The position numbers and the translations under genes are program-made. Positions 50,862-58,676 of a stretch of DNA of 64,000 nucleotides are shown here, one piece after another (position 1 is the first letter of the stretch; each line of letters begins with the position of its first letter). The DNA lies in contig NZ_JYOA01000009.1 of the NCBI RefSeq assembly GCF_000955805.1, positions 63,668-127,667 of the forward strand, in the 5' to 3' direction. The DNA comes from Pseudomonas sp. 21 (lineage in GTDB: Bacteria > Pseudomonadota > Gammaproteobacteria > Pseudomonadales > Pseudomonadaceae). The notes below the pieces were generated by a model that had not been told where the DNA came from, ran no database searches, and worked only from the letters and a program-made list of their open reading frames with translations.

Positions 50862-50900
50862 GGCAACCACCTTCATCGCCCCACTCGCCCGAGATTTCCC

Positions 50901-51770
50901 ATGAGCGATACGCCCTACATCTTCGACGCCAGCATCGCCAACTTCGATCAGGTCGTCATCGAGAACTCCTTCCACAAGCCGGTGCTGGTCGACTTCTGGG
51001 CCGACTGGTGCGCCCCGTGCAAGGCGCTGATGCCGCTGCTGGCGCAGATCACCGAGTCGTACCAGGGCGAGCTGCTGCTGGCCAAGGTCAACTGCGACGT
51101 CGAGCAGGACATCGTGATGCGCTTCGGCATCCGCAGCCTGCCCACCGTGGTGCTGTTCAAGGACGGCCAGCCGGTGGACGGCTTCGCCGGTGCGCAGCCG
51201 GAGTCGGCAATCCGCCAGATGCTGGAGCAGCATGTCCAGCCGCCCGCGCCAGCCGCCGGCAACCCGCTGGATCTGGCCCAGGCCGCCTTCAACGAAGGCC
51301 GTTTCGCCGAGGCCGAGGCGCAACTGAAAGTGCTGCTGGGCGAGGACAACAGCAACGCCGCAGCGCTCATCCTCTACGCCCGCTGCCTCGCCGAGCGCGG
51401 CGAGCTGGGTGAGGCCGAAACCGTACTCGACGCAGTGAAAAGCGACGAGCACAAGCAGGCGCTGGCCGCCGCCAAGGCCCAGCTGACCTTCCTGCGCCAG
51501 GCTGCCGACCTGCCCGACGCCGCCACCCTGAAGACCCGCCTGGCCGCCGACGCCAACGACGACGAAGCCACTTACCAGTTGGCCGTGCAGCAACTGGCGC
51601 GCCAGCAGTACGAGGCGGCGCTGGACGCCCTGCTCAAGCTCTTCGTGCGCAACCGCAGCTATGGCGAGGACCTGCCGCGCAAGACACTGGTCCAGGTGTT
51701 CGACCTGCTGGGCAACGACCACCCGCTGGTGATCGCCTACCGCCGCAAATTGGCGAACGTCCTTTACTGA
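50901..51770 (+). CDS. cnoX: Chaperedoxin CnoX (YbbN-type thioredoxin-TPR)
   Basis: A 289-residue cytosolic protein with an N-terminal thioredoxin domain (about residues 1-110) and C-terminal TPR repeats (about 125-285). The active site is WCAPC (Cys37, Cys40), so unlike E. coli CnoX, which has SxxC, it could reduce disulfides. CnoX protects proteins from hypochlorous acid and passes clients to GroEL and DnaK. Start 50901 gives MSDTPYIFDAS; an upstream in-frame extension lacks homology. Confidence 0.92.
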   Translation: MSDTPYIFDASIANFDQVVIENSFHKPVLVDFWADWCAPCKALMPLLAQITESYQGELLLAKVNCDVEQDIVMRFGIRSLPTVVLFKDGQPVDGFAGAQPESAIRQMLEQHVQPPAPAAGNPLDLAQAAFNEGRFAEAEAQLKVLLGEDNSNAAALILYARCLAERGELGEAETVLDAVKSDEHKQALAAAKAQLTFLRQAADLPDAATLKTRLAADANDDEATYQLAVQQLARQQYEAALDALLKLFVRNRSYGEDLPRKTLVQVFDLLGNDHPLVIAYRRKLANVLY

Positions 51771-51790
51771 TCGCCCACGGCAGCAATACC

Positions 51791-51838
51791 TGTAGGAGCG
51801 GGCCATGCCCGCTATCGCGCCCATGGGGCGCTCCTACA
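51791..51838. repeat. Compact REP palindrome, family B
   Basis: TGTAGGAGCGGGCCATGCCC joins GGGGCGCTCCTACA through GCTATCGCGCCCAT, forming a 48-nt hairpin between the convergent cnoX and the next minus-strand gene. It resembles the copies at 10.6 and 18.4 kb. Confidence 0.82.
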
Positions 51839-51848
51839 GGGAGCCCGG

Positions 51849-52199
51849 TTACTCCCCTTCGACCCAAGTGAAGACCTGCACTCCTTCGCGCACCTCGATC
51901 TTCACCTGCGGGCTGTGCCGCAGGCGCACCAGCAATCCCTTCGCCGCCCCTGAACTTCCCGCCAGCGCCACCAGCTCATCCAGCAACTGCGGCCCTTCGC
52001 TGCTGCCACTGCGTCGCAGCAGGTCCTGCGCCGCCAACCACAGCTGATCGACCGGCCCGCTTGCGACGGGGGCCGGCGCCGCAGCGGGCGCAGGCGCCAC
52101 GGCCGGCAGGTTCTGCGCCAGCTTCGCCCAGTCGGCGTCATCCATTTCCACAGTCAGGTCCACCGGCCAGTCGCCGATGGTGCCCTTGATTCTCAGCAT
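51849..52199 (-). CDS. Conserved hypothetical protein
   Basis: A 116-residue cytosolic protein: MLRIKGTIGDWPVDLTVEMDD start, an alanine/proline linker (about residues 30-48), a helical middle and a C-terminal KIEVREGVQVFTWVEGE strand pair. ATG 52199 is chosen; 17 codons upstream are open without homology. I do not recognise a family. It diverges from the zinc operon. Confidence 0.75.
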   Translation of the reverse strand: MLRIKGTIGDWPVDLTVEMDDADWAKLAQNLPAVAPAPAAAPAPVASGPVDQLWLAAQDLLRRSGSSEGPQLLDELVALAGSSGAAKGLLVRLRHSPQVKIEVREGVQVFTWVEGE

Positions 52200-52286
52200 C
52201 GCCCTTCTCCTCGCGCTGTTTCGCGCATGCTCCCACGACACCGGCGCCACGCCAAACGCACGCTAAGCTGGCCTTAATTTTTCATC

Positions 52287-52301
52287 TGTTATAACGTAAC
52301 A
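52287..52301. promoter_or_regulatory. Zur-like box upstream of the zinc operon
   Basis: TGTTATAACGTAACA matches the gamma-proteobacterial Zur palindrome TGTTATANTATAACA at 12 to 13 of 15 positions, in an AT-rich stretch 28 nt before ATG 52329. It is a natural candidate for zinc-dependent repression of the following four genes. Confidence 0.7.
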
Positions 52302-52328
52302 AAATCATTCACCAGACCGGAGTCTCCC

Positions 52329-52898
52329 ATGCGCCCCCTGCTGCTCGCTGTCGCCCTGCTGCCCCTCGCCGCCCAAGCCCACGACGAACATGAACACGGC
52401 AGCCTCGGCAAGCACGAGCATGGCGTCGCCCAGCTCAACGTCGCCCTCGACGGCAAGACCCTGGAACTGGAGATGGACAGCCCGGCGATGAATTTCGTCG
52501 GTTTCGAGCACGCCGCCACCAGCGACGCCGACAAGGCCACGGTCGCCGCTGTACAGGCCCTGCTCAAGCAGCCGCTGCAACTGCTCTCGCTGCCCGCCGC
52601 GGCCCAGTGCAGCGTGCAGTCGGTCGAACTCTCCAGCCCGCTGTTCGGCGATGCGCCCAAGGCAGAAGAGCATGACCATGACGACGGCGACCATGACGAA
52701 CACGAAGGCCATCATCACGCCGACATCGACGCCCACTACCAGCTGACCTGCGCCCAACCGCAGGACCTGGCCACGCTCGACTTCGCGCCACTGTTCAAGC
52801 GCTTCCCGGCGACCCAGAAGATTCAGGTACAACTGATCGGCCCGAGCGGCCAGCAAGGTGCAGAATTGACCGCCGCCAACCCGACCCTGAACTTCTGA
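52329..52898 (+). CDS. Histidine-rich periplasmic zinc-binding protein (ZrgA-like, DUF2796)
   Basis: A 189-residue periplasmic protein with signal peptide (about residues 1-19), a histidine cluster at the mature N-terminus (HDEHEHGSLGKHEHG) and a second, denser cluster (HDHDDGDHDEHEGHHHADID) near residues 117-136, set between beta-rich segments of DUF2796. It resembles Vibrio ZrgA, which binds zinc for uptake. It heads an operon with an ABC exporter-type ATPase and FtsX-like permease and follows a Zur-like box. The equivalent P. aeruginosa operon is induced by zinc limitation as I recall. Confidence 0.9.
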   Translation: MRPLLLAVALLPLAAQAHDEHEHGSLGKHEHGVAQLNVALDGKTLELEMDSPAMNFVGFEHAATSDADKATVAAVQALLKQPLQLLSLPAAAQCSVQSVELSSPLFGDAPKAEEHDHDDGDHDEHEGHHHADIDAHYQLTCAQPQDLATLDFAPLFKRFPATQKIQVQLIGPSGQQGAELTAANPTLNF

Positions 52899-52913
52899 TC
52901 ACGACGCGCTGAA

Positions 52914-53621
52914 ATGACCGCATTGCTCGAACTCGACAATCTCGGTTTCGCCTGGCCCGGCCAGGCGGAACTGCTGGACATCCCCGCCTTCACCCTGGCC
53001 CGTGGCGAAACCCTGTTCCTCAAGGGCCCGTCCGGCAGCGGCAAGACCACCCTGCTCGGCCTGCTCGGCGGCGTGCAGCGCCCGCAGCGCGGCAGCGTGA
53101 AGCTGCTGGGCGAGGACATCGCGCAGATGAAATCGGCGCGCCGCGATCATTTCCGCGTCGACCACACCGGCTACATCTTCCAGCAGTTCAACCTGTTGCC
53201 ATTCCTCTCGGTGCGGGAGAACGTCGAGCTGCCCTGCCACTTCTCCCACAGCCGCGCCGAACGGGCGACCCTGCGCCATGGCAGTGTCACCAGGGCTGCC
53301 GAGGCATTGCTCAAGCACCTGGGGCTGGGCGATGCGACGCTGATCGAGCGCCGCGCCGACAGCCTGTCCATCGGCCAGCAGCAGCGTGTCGCCGCTGCCC
53401 GAGCGCTGATCGGCCAGCCGGAACTGGTGATCGCCGACGAGCCCACCTCGGCGCTGGACGCCGACGCCCGCGCCGCCTTCCTCCAGCTGCTGTTCGCCGA
53501 ATGCCGCGAGGCCGGCGCCAGCCTGCTGTTCGTCAGCCACGACCAGAGCCTGGCAGCGCTGTTCGACCGCAGCGTTTCCCTCGCCGACCTCAACCGCGCC
53601 GCCCGCGCTCCGGGAATCTGA
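52914..53621 (+). CDS. ABC transporter ATPase (LolD/MacB type)
   Basis: A 235-residue ABC ATPase: Walker A GPSGSGKTT (38-46), Q-loop YIFQQFNLLP, signature SIGQQQR (variant of LSGGQ) and Walker B LVIADEPTSALD with H-loop SHDQ. It pairs with the FtsX-like permease 2 nt later, a MacB/LolCDE-type mechanotransmission arrangement rather than a classical importer. Probably moves a zinc-linked ligand or lipoprotein; this is an inference from context. Confidence 0.92.
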   Translation: MTALLELDNLGFAWPGQAELLDIPAFTLARGETLFLKGPSGSGKTTLLGLLGGVQRPQRGSVKLLGEDIAQMKSARRDHFRVDHTGYIFQQFNLLPFLSVRENVELPCHFSHSRAERATLRHGSVTRAAEALLKHLGLGDATLIERRADSLSIGQQQRVAAARALIGQPELVIADEPTSALDADARAAFLQLLFAECREAGASLLFVSHDQSLAALFDRSVSLADLNRAARAPGI

Positions 53622-53623
53622 GC

Positions 53624-54889
53624 ATGTACCTGTTGCGCCTGGCGCTCGCCAGCCTCTCCAACCGCCGCTTCACCGCGCTGCTGACCATCTTCGCCATCGC
53701 CCTCTCCGCCTGCCTGCTGCTGGCGGTGGAGCGCGTACGCACCGAGGCCAAGGCCAGTTTCGCCAGCACCATTTCCGGCACCGACCTGATCGTCGGCGCC
53801 CGCTCCGGCTCGGTGAACCTGCTGCTCTACTCGGTGTTCCGCATCGGCAACGCCACCAACAACATCCGCTGGGAAAGCTACGAGACGGTCACCCACAGCC
53901 CGCTGGTGAAGTGGGCCATCCCGATTTCCCTGGGCGACTCGCACCGCGGCTACCGCGTGATGGGCACCGACACCGGCTACTTCGAGCACTACCGGTTCGG
54001 CCGCGGGCAGACGCTGGAACTTGCCGAGGGCCGGCCGTTCGGCCAGGACCTGTTCGACGTCGTGCTCGGCGCGGAAGTCGCCCAGGCGCTGCACTACAAG
54101 CTGGGCGACAAGATCGTCCTGGCCCACGGCGTCAGCACCATCAGCCTGGTACAGCACGACGACAAGCCGTTCACGGTGGTCGGCATCCTCAAGCGCACGG
54201 GTACGCCGGTGGACCGCACCCTGCACATCTCGTTGCAGGGCATGGAGGCGCTGCACGTCGACTGGAAGAACGGTGTCCCCGCACGCGGCGCCGACCGCGT
54301 CAGCGAGGACCAGGCACGCGGCATGGACCTGCAGCCCAAGGCGATCACCGCCTTCCTGCTGGGCCTCAAGAGCAAGGTCGCGACCTTCACCCTGCAGCGG
54401 CAGATCAACGAATACGACGGCGAACCGCTGATGGCGATCCTGCCGGGCGTGGCGCTGCAGGAGTTGTGGGGCCTGATGGGCACGGCGGAGAAGGCGCTGT
54501 TCGTGGTCTCGCTGTTCGTTGTGCTGACCGGCCTGATCGGCATGCTCACCGCCATCCTCACCAGCCTCAACGAACGCCGCCGCGAGATGGCCATCCTGCG
54601 CTCGGTGGGCGCGCGACCCTGGCACATCTTCAGCCTGCTGGTAGCCGAAGCCTTCGCCCTGGCGCTGGCAGGCGTGGCACTGGGCGTCGGGCTGCTCTAT
54701 GCGGGCATCGCCGGCAGCCAGGCCTTCGTGCAGGCGAACTACGGCATCTTCCTGCCACTGGCGCTGCCCACTGCCTATGAATGGTCGCTGCTGGGCGGCA
54801 TACTCCTGGCAGCGCTGCTGATCGGCTGTGTGCCGGCGTGGCGTGCCTATCGACAATCGCTGGCCGACGGCCTGTCGATCCGTCTCTGA
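53624..54889 (+). CDS. FtsX/MacB-type ABC permease
   Basis: A 421-residue inner-membrane permease with an N-terminal helix (about residues 18-38), a periplasmic MacB_PCD domain (about 45-270) and a C-terminal FtsX domain with three helices (about 290-415), including NERRREMAILRSVGARPWH. MYLLRLALASLSNRRFTALL is the start at 53624, right after the ATPase stop. Confidence 0.92.
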   Translation: MYLLRLALASLSNRRFTALLTIFAIALSACLLLAVERVRTEAKASFASTISGTDLIVGARSGSVNLLLYSVFRIGNATNNIRWESYETVTHSPLVKWAIPISLGDSHRGYRVMGTDTGYFEHYRFGRGQTLELAEGRPFGQDLFDVVLGAEVAQALHYKLGDKIVLAHGVSTISLVQHDDKPFTVVGILKRTGTPVDRTLHISLQGMEALHVDWKNGVPARGADRVSEDQARGMDLQPKAITAFLLGLKSKVATFTLQRQINEYDGEPLMAILPGVALQELWGLMGTAEKALFVVSLFVVLTGLIGMLTAILTSLNERRREMAILRSVGARPWHIFSLLVAEAFALALAGVALGVGLLYAGIAGSQAFVQANYGIFLPLALPTAYEWSLLGGILLAALLIGCVPAWRAYRQSLADGLSIRL

Positions 54890-54942
54890 GCCGGCCCCTG
54901 CGAGCCATCCCCGTGCAAGCCCTCCCCGTACAGAGAAGCCCC

Positions 54943-55461
54943 ATGCGCCGCCTGCTGTTCCTCCTGCTGCTCGCCACCAGCGCCGCCGTCTGCGCGGCGC
55001 CGCGTGAGCTGACCTGGCCCGAGCTGATCCCCGAGGGCGCACCGCCGCCCCCGCCGCCGGTGCCGCTGCACGATATGTCCAAGCTTTCCGATGTACTCAA
55101 TTCGGAGAGTGGCCCGGCGGTGAAGCAGCAGATACCCAACGCACCCGTGGTACAGCAACTGGATGGCCAGGAAGTGAAGATGCCGGGCTACATCGTGCCG
55201 CTGGAAATGGAAGACGACGGCCAGACCGTTCGCGACTTCCTGCTGGTGCCCTATTACGGCGCCTGTATCCATGTGCCAGCACCGCCGTCCAACCAGATCG
55301 TCTATGTTCGAGGCGGCAAGGGCGTAAAAGTCGACGAGCTTTACCAGCCGTTCTGGATCATCGGCAAGCTGAGCGTGAAGGCGGTGGAAAGCGACCTCGC
55401 CGAGGCCGGCTACCAGATGCAGGCCAGCAGCATCGAACCCTACGAATACACCGGCCAGTGA
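54943..55461 (+). CDS. DUF3299 periplasmic protein
   Basis: A 172-residue protein with signal peptide (about residues 1-19), a proline run (APPPPPPVP, about 32-40) and a DUF3299 domain containing GYIVPLEMEDDGQTVRDFLL, YYGACIHVPAPPSNQIVYV (one conserved Cys) and QPFWIIGKL. The fourth gene of the zinc-linked operon; DUF3299 has no established biochemical role. The GGCKVY-like metal residues one might expect are not obvious beyond Cys and His in ACIHVP. Confidence 0.88.
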   Translation: MRRLLFLLLLATSAAVCAAPRELTWPELIPEGAPPPPPPVPLHDMSKLSDVLNSESGPAVKQQIPNAPVVQQLDGQEVKMPGYIVPLEMEDDGQTVRDFLLVPYYGACIHVPAPPSNQIVYVRGGKGVKVDELYQPFWIIGKLSVKAVESDLAEAGYQMQASSIEPYEYTGQ

Positions 55462-55489
55462 CAGGGCGCGGCGCTTTGTCGCACGCCTT

Positions 55490-55516
55490 GACCCCGTTCG
55501 GTCTGGGGTCTTTATT
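55490..55516 (+). terminator. Terminator after the zinc operon
   Basis: GACCCC - GTTCGGTCT - GGGGTC followed by TTTATT lies 29 nt past the DUF3299 stop. Stem is short but GC-rich. The ANR-like box of oprG begins at the last bases of its T tract. Confidence 0.6.
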
Positions 55517-55528
55517 GAGCCAAGTCAA
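55515..55528. promoter_or_regulatory. ANR/FNR-like box upstream of oprG
   Basis: TTGAGCCAAGTCAA matches the TTGAT-N4-ATCAA consensus at 8 of 10 defined positions, with both TTGA and TCAA half-sites intact. Its centre (55521.5) is 41.5 nt before the start predicted from the -10 TACTAT (55550-55555), the class II activator position. It fits the known oxygen-dependent expression of oprG in P. aeruginosa. Confidence 0.68.
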
Positions 55529-55598
55529 AAGTGCGCTTTTAGCGCTGTCTACTATTCTGGGCACCAACACTTATACCAAAGAGATATTGGAGCTCATC

Positions 55599-56318
55599 AT
55601 GCGTAAGTCCTGGCTCACCACTTCGCTTCTCTCACTTGCTGTCGCAGCGCCGGTCGCAGCCCAGGCCGCCGACATTCGCGGCCACCAGGCCGGCGACTTC
55701 CTGGTTCGCGGCGGTTTCGCCACCGTGGCGCCCGATGACAGCAGCTCCAACGTCAAGCTCGACGGCACCAAGGTCAGCGGCACCAAGGCCACCGTCGACA
55801 GCGACACCCAGCTGGGCCTGACCTTCGCCTACCTGCTCACCGACAAGATCGGCATCGAGCTGGTCGCCGCCACTCCGTTCAAGCACCAGGTCGACGTCAA
55901 GGGCCTGAACAAGGCCACCGGCCTGACCGGCCTGGACGGCAAACTGGCTGATATCAAGCAACTGCCGCCGACCGTGCTGCTGCAGTACTACCCCATGGGT
56001 GGTACCAACTCTGCCTTCCAGCCTTACGGCGGCCTGGGCATCAACTACACCACCTTCTTCGACGAAGATCTGGCCAGCAACCGCAAGGACCAGGGCTTCA
56101 GCAACCTGAAGCTGCAGGACTCCTGGGGCCTGGCCGCCGAACTGGGCATGGACTACATGCTCAACGAGCACGCCTTCGTCAACGCCGCCGTCTGGTACAT
56201 GGACATCGACACCAAGGCCACCGTCAACGGCCCTTCCGCACTGGGCGTGCAAAAAACCAAGGTCGATGTCGACGTCGACCCCTGGGTTTACATGGTCGGT
56301 TTCGGCTACCGTTTCTGA
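55599..56318 (+). CDS. oprG: Outer-membrane protein OprG (OmpW family)
   Basis: OprG is an eight-stranded outer-membrane beta-barrel for hydrophobic or small amino-acid solutes. The 239-residue protein has a signal peptide (cleavage after VAAQA, about residue 23), DIRGHQAGDFLVRGGFATV at the mature start, LGLTFAYLLTDKIGIELVAA, TVLLQYYPMG and a C-terminal Phe (GFGYRF), the usual barrel assembly signal. GGAG precedes ATG 55599; the open frame upstream is not coding. Expression is probably driven by the ANR-like box. Confidence 0.94.
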   Translation: MRKSWLTTSLLSLAVAAPVAAQAADIRGHQAGDFLVRGGFATVAPDDSSSNVKLDGTKVSGTKATVDSDTQLGLTFAYLLTDKIGIELVAATPFKHQVDVKGLNKATGLTGLDGKLADIKQLPPTVLLQYYPMGGTNSAFQPYGGLGINYTTFFDEDLASNRKDQGFSNLKLQDSWGLAAELGMDYMLNEHAFVNAAVWYMDIDTKATVNGPSALGVQKTKVDVDVDPWVYMVGFGYRF

Positions 56319-56329
56319 CGGAGCAAACA

Positions 56330-56359
56330 TGAAAAAGGCGCCCAAGGGCGCCTTTTTCA
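56330..56359 (+). terminator. Terminator after oprG
   Basis: TGAAAAAGGCGCCC - AA - GGGCGCCTTTTTCA is a 14-bp perfect palindrome with A/T flanks. The arms are identical to the core of the sltB3-lipA terminator at 21.0 kb. Confidence 0.92.
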
Positions 56360-56375
56360 CTTTCAGGGAACCGGT

Positions 56376-56732
56376 ATGTACCTCGAACTCAAAGCACTGC
56401 ACGTCAGCCTGGCGATCATCAGCACCCTGCTCTTTGTCCTGCGCCTGGGCCTGAGCTGGTGGGGCAAGCGCCCTTCAGGCTGGCAGCGTGGGCTGCCCCA
56501 TCTGATCGACACACTGCTGCTGCTCAGCGCCCTGGGCCTGGTGCACCTGGCGATGCCCTGGCCGCTGCCGGTATGGCTGCAGGTGAAGCTCGGCCTGCTG
56601 GTGCTCTACATCGTGCTGGCGGCCTTTGCCCTGCGCAGCGCAGCGAAACCGCGCAAGGCACTGCTCAGCGTGCTCGCGCTGGGTTCGCTGGCCAGCATCT
56701 TCTACCTGGCCGTCAACAAACCCTGGTGGTGA
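56376..56732 (+). CDS. SirB2-family membrane protein
   Basis: A 118-residue integral membrane protein of the SirB family with four helices (about residues 8-25, 42-60, 66-86 and 94-112). LKALHVSLAIISTLLFVLRL and HLIDTLLLLSALGL are typical. SirB was named for a role in Salmonella invasion-gene expression; the molecular function is unknown. Its 3' end overlaps the convergent epimerase gene by 20 nt. Confidence 0.88.
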   Translation: MYLELKALHVSLAIISTLLFVLRLGLSWWGKRPSGWQRGLPHLIDTLLLLSALGLVHLAMPWPLPVWLQVKLGLLVLYIVLAAFALRSAAKPRKALLSVLALGSLASIFYLAVNKPWW

Positions 56733-57660
56733 TCAGCTGAGCCAGGCCCTCGGCCAACGGCGTGGGCGTATCCAGGCTGTAGCGCTGCAGCAGGCGGCGG
56801 TTATCCGCGCGGGAATGGCGGATATCGCCGTGGCGCGCCGGCTGGTAGGTGACCGGGGGCAGCCCGCCGGTGAGCTTGCCGATCTCGGCCAGCAACTGGT
56901 TGAGGCTGGTGGACTGGTCCAGGCCGACATTGATCGCCGACTCGGCCACGTCATCGGCCAGCAGGGCTGTCACCAGCAGCTTCACCAGGTCACCGACGTA
57001 GATGAAATCGCGGGTCTGCTCACCGTCGCCGAACACGGTGATCGGCAGCCCCTGCTCCGCGCGCCGGGCGAAGATGCTGATCACCCCGGAATAGGGCGAA
57101 GACGGGTCCTGGCGCGGGCCATAGACGTTGAAGAAGCGGAAGATCGCCGGCTCCAGGCCGTGTTCGCGACGGTAGAAGTCCAGGTAGTACTCGCTGGCCA
57201 ACTTGTCCGCGGCATAGGGCGTCAGCGGCGCCTTCACCACGTCCTCGTCGATGGCGGAGCCTTCGCCGTTCTGCCCATAGACCGCAGCGCTGGAAGCGAA
57301 CAGCACCCGCTGAATGCCCTCCTGGCGCATCGCCTCGCAGAGGTTCAGGGTGCCGATGAAGTTGGCGCGGTGGGTGCCCACCGGGTCTTCCACTGAAGCC
57401 TGCACCGAGGCGATGGCCGCCAGGTGCACGACGCCCTGGCAACCGCTCAACGCACCACGCAGGGCGGCTTCATCGGCGACGTCGCCGACTAACAGTTCGA
57501 CGCGGCTGTCGAGGTTCTCGCGCTTGCCGGTGGACAGGTCGTCCAGCACGCGCACGGCGAACCCCTGCGCCAGCAGCGCGTCGGCCAGATGGGAGCCGAT
57601 GAACCCCGCGCCGCCGGTGATGAGAACGGGCTGCGCAGAGGGGGAAAGACGATCAGACAT
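56713..57660 (-). CDS. NAD-dependent sugar epimerase/dehydratase
   Basis: A 315-residue extended short-chain dehydrogenase (GalE/WbpP-like): NAD-binding ITGGAGFIGSHLADALL near the N-terminus, SSAAVYG (catalytic Ser) and YAADK (YxxxK), with RFFNVYGPRQDPSSPYSG as family signature. It likely acts on a UDP-sugar for envelope polysaccharide, but no glycan cluster is adjacent. It overlaps the RmlD-like gene by 8 nt. Confidence 0.9.
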   Translation of the reverse strand: MSDRLSPSAQPVLITGGAGFIGSHLADALLAQGFAVRVLDDLSTGKRENLDSRVELLVGDVADEAALRGALSGCQGVVHLAAIASVQASVEDPVGTHRANFIGTLNLCEAMRQEGIQRVLFASSAAVYGQNGEGSAIDEDVVKAPLTPYAADKLASEYYLDFYRREHGLEPAIFRFFNVYGPRQDPSSPYSGVISIFARRAEQGLPITVFGDGEQTRDFIYVGDLVKLLVTALLADDVAESAINVGLDQSTSLNQLLAEIGKLTGGLPPVTYQPARHGDIRHSRADNRRLLQRYSLDTPTPLAEGLAQLITTRVC

Positions 57661-58537
57661 GGCGGTAGTAGCGATCCAGCAAGGCGGGCAGGCCGGCGCG
57701 CCAGGCGCGCGGCTTGATACCGAAGGTATGGAGGATTTTCTTGCAGGCGAGCACCGCGTGCTGCGGTTCGTCGCCGGCGTCCGGGCGCGCGGCGTGGGCC
57801 TGCGGGCTCGGTTCCTGGACGGCCAGGGTATGGAAGGCGCGGGCCTCGCCGAGCACCACCTGGCCCAGGGACAGGGTGGTCGTGGCCTCCAGGCCGCCGT
57901 AGTGGTAGGTCCCCCACAGCGGCGCCTGGCAGTCGAGCTGCTTGAGCACGGAGAGGATCACCCGCGCCGCGTCATCCACCGGGGTCGGGTTGCCGCGCCG
58001 GTCGTCGGCCAGGAACAGCACCTGTTCCTTCTCGGCCCGCCCGAGGAAGCGGCCAAGCACGCCGTCGGCGCTGTCATCCAGCAGCCAACCAAAACGCAGC
58101 AGCACATGGCGCGGGCAGGTCGCCCGCACCCACTGCTCCATGCGCCACAGCGCCTGGCCACGCGGGCCCAGGGGCAGCGGCTCGTCCTTCTCGCTGTAGG
58201 CAGTGGCGCGGGCGCCATCGAACACGCGGTAGCTGGACGGCTGGATCAGCAGGATCTCGTGGTGCTGGCAGAGTTCGGACAGACGCTCCACCGCGCGTTC
58301 CTGGCTGGCCAGGCGAGCGGCGTCGACGGCCTCGGCCTGGAACCAGTCGTAGTAGTAGGCCAGGTTGATCACCGCGTCGGGGCGGGTCTCGTCCAGCAGG
58401 ACGGTGAGGCTGGAAGCGTCCCAGCCCTGTTCGGGCGGCCGGGGGGCGAGGAAGCCGATGTCTTCCTCGGCGCCAAGGCGGATCAGCGCCTGTCCAAGGG
58501 CATTACCGCCACCCAACAGCATCAGGCGCATGCGCAT
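57653..58537 (-). CDS. RmlD-like sugar-nucleotide-binding protein lacking YxxxK
   Basis: A 294-residue Rossmann protein resembling RmlD substrate-binding proteins: LMLLGGGNALGQALIRLG near the N-terminus, DAVINLAYYYDW, SSYRVFDG, DEPLPLGPRG and GNPTPVDDAARVI. The segment that normally reads YGRxKLxGE is PRGQALWRME, so the catalytic Tyr and Lys are missing. It may bind rather than reduce a sugar nucleotide. It is coupled to the epimerase by an 8-nt overlap, suggesting joint function. Confidence 0.82.
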   Translation of the reverse strand: MRMRLMLLGGGNALGQALIRLGAEEDIGFLAPRPPEQGWDASSLTVLLDETRPDAVINLAYYYDWFQAEAVDAARLASQERAVERLSELCQHHEILLIQPSSYRVFDGARATAYSEKDEPLPLGPRGQALWRMEQWVRATCPRHVLLRFGWLLDDSADGVLGRFLGRAEKEQVLFLADDRRGNPTPVDDAARVILSVLKQLDCQAPLWGTYHYGGLEATTTLSLGQVVLGEARAFHTLAVQEPSPQAHAARPDAGDEPQHAVLACKKILHTFGIKPRAWRAGLPALLDRYYRHV

Positions 58538-58676
58538 ATTCTGGGGGTCACTCGAATACGTGGGTTACCCCGGCGCACGCGGCATCGGGGATGATGCCCG
58601 CATTTTTCCTGCCCCCCGGCACAGCGTCAAGCTTGGCCGACCCGCTGCAGCCTTGGCCGCGGGCGGCGGTGACGTG

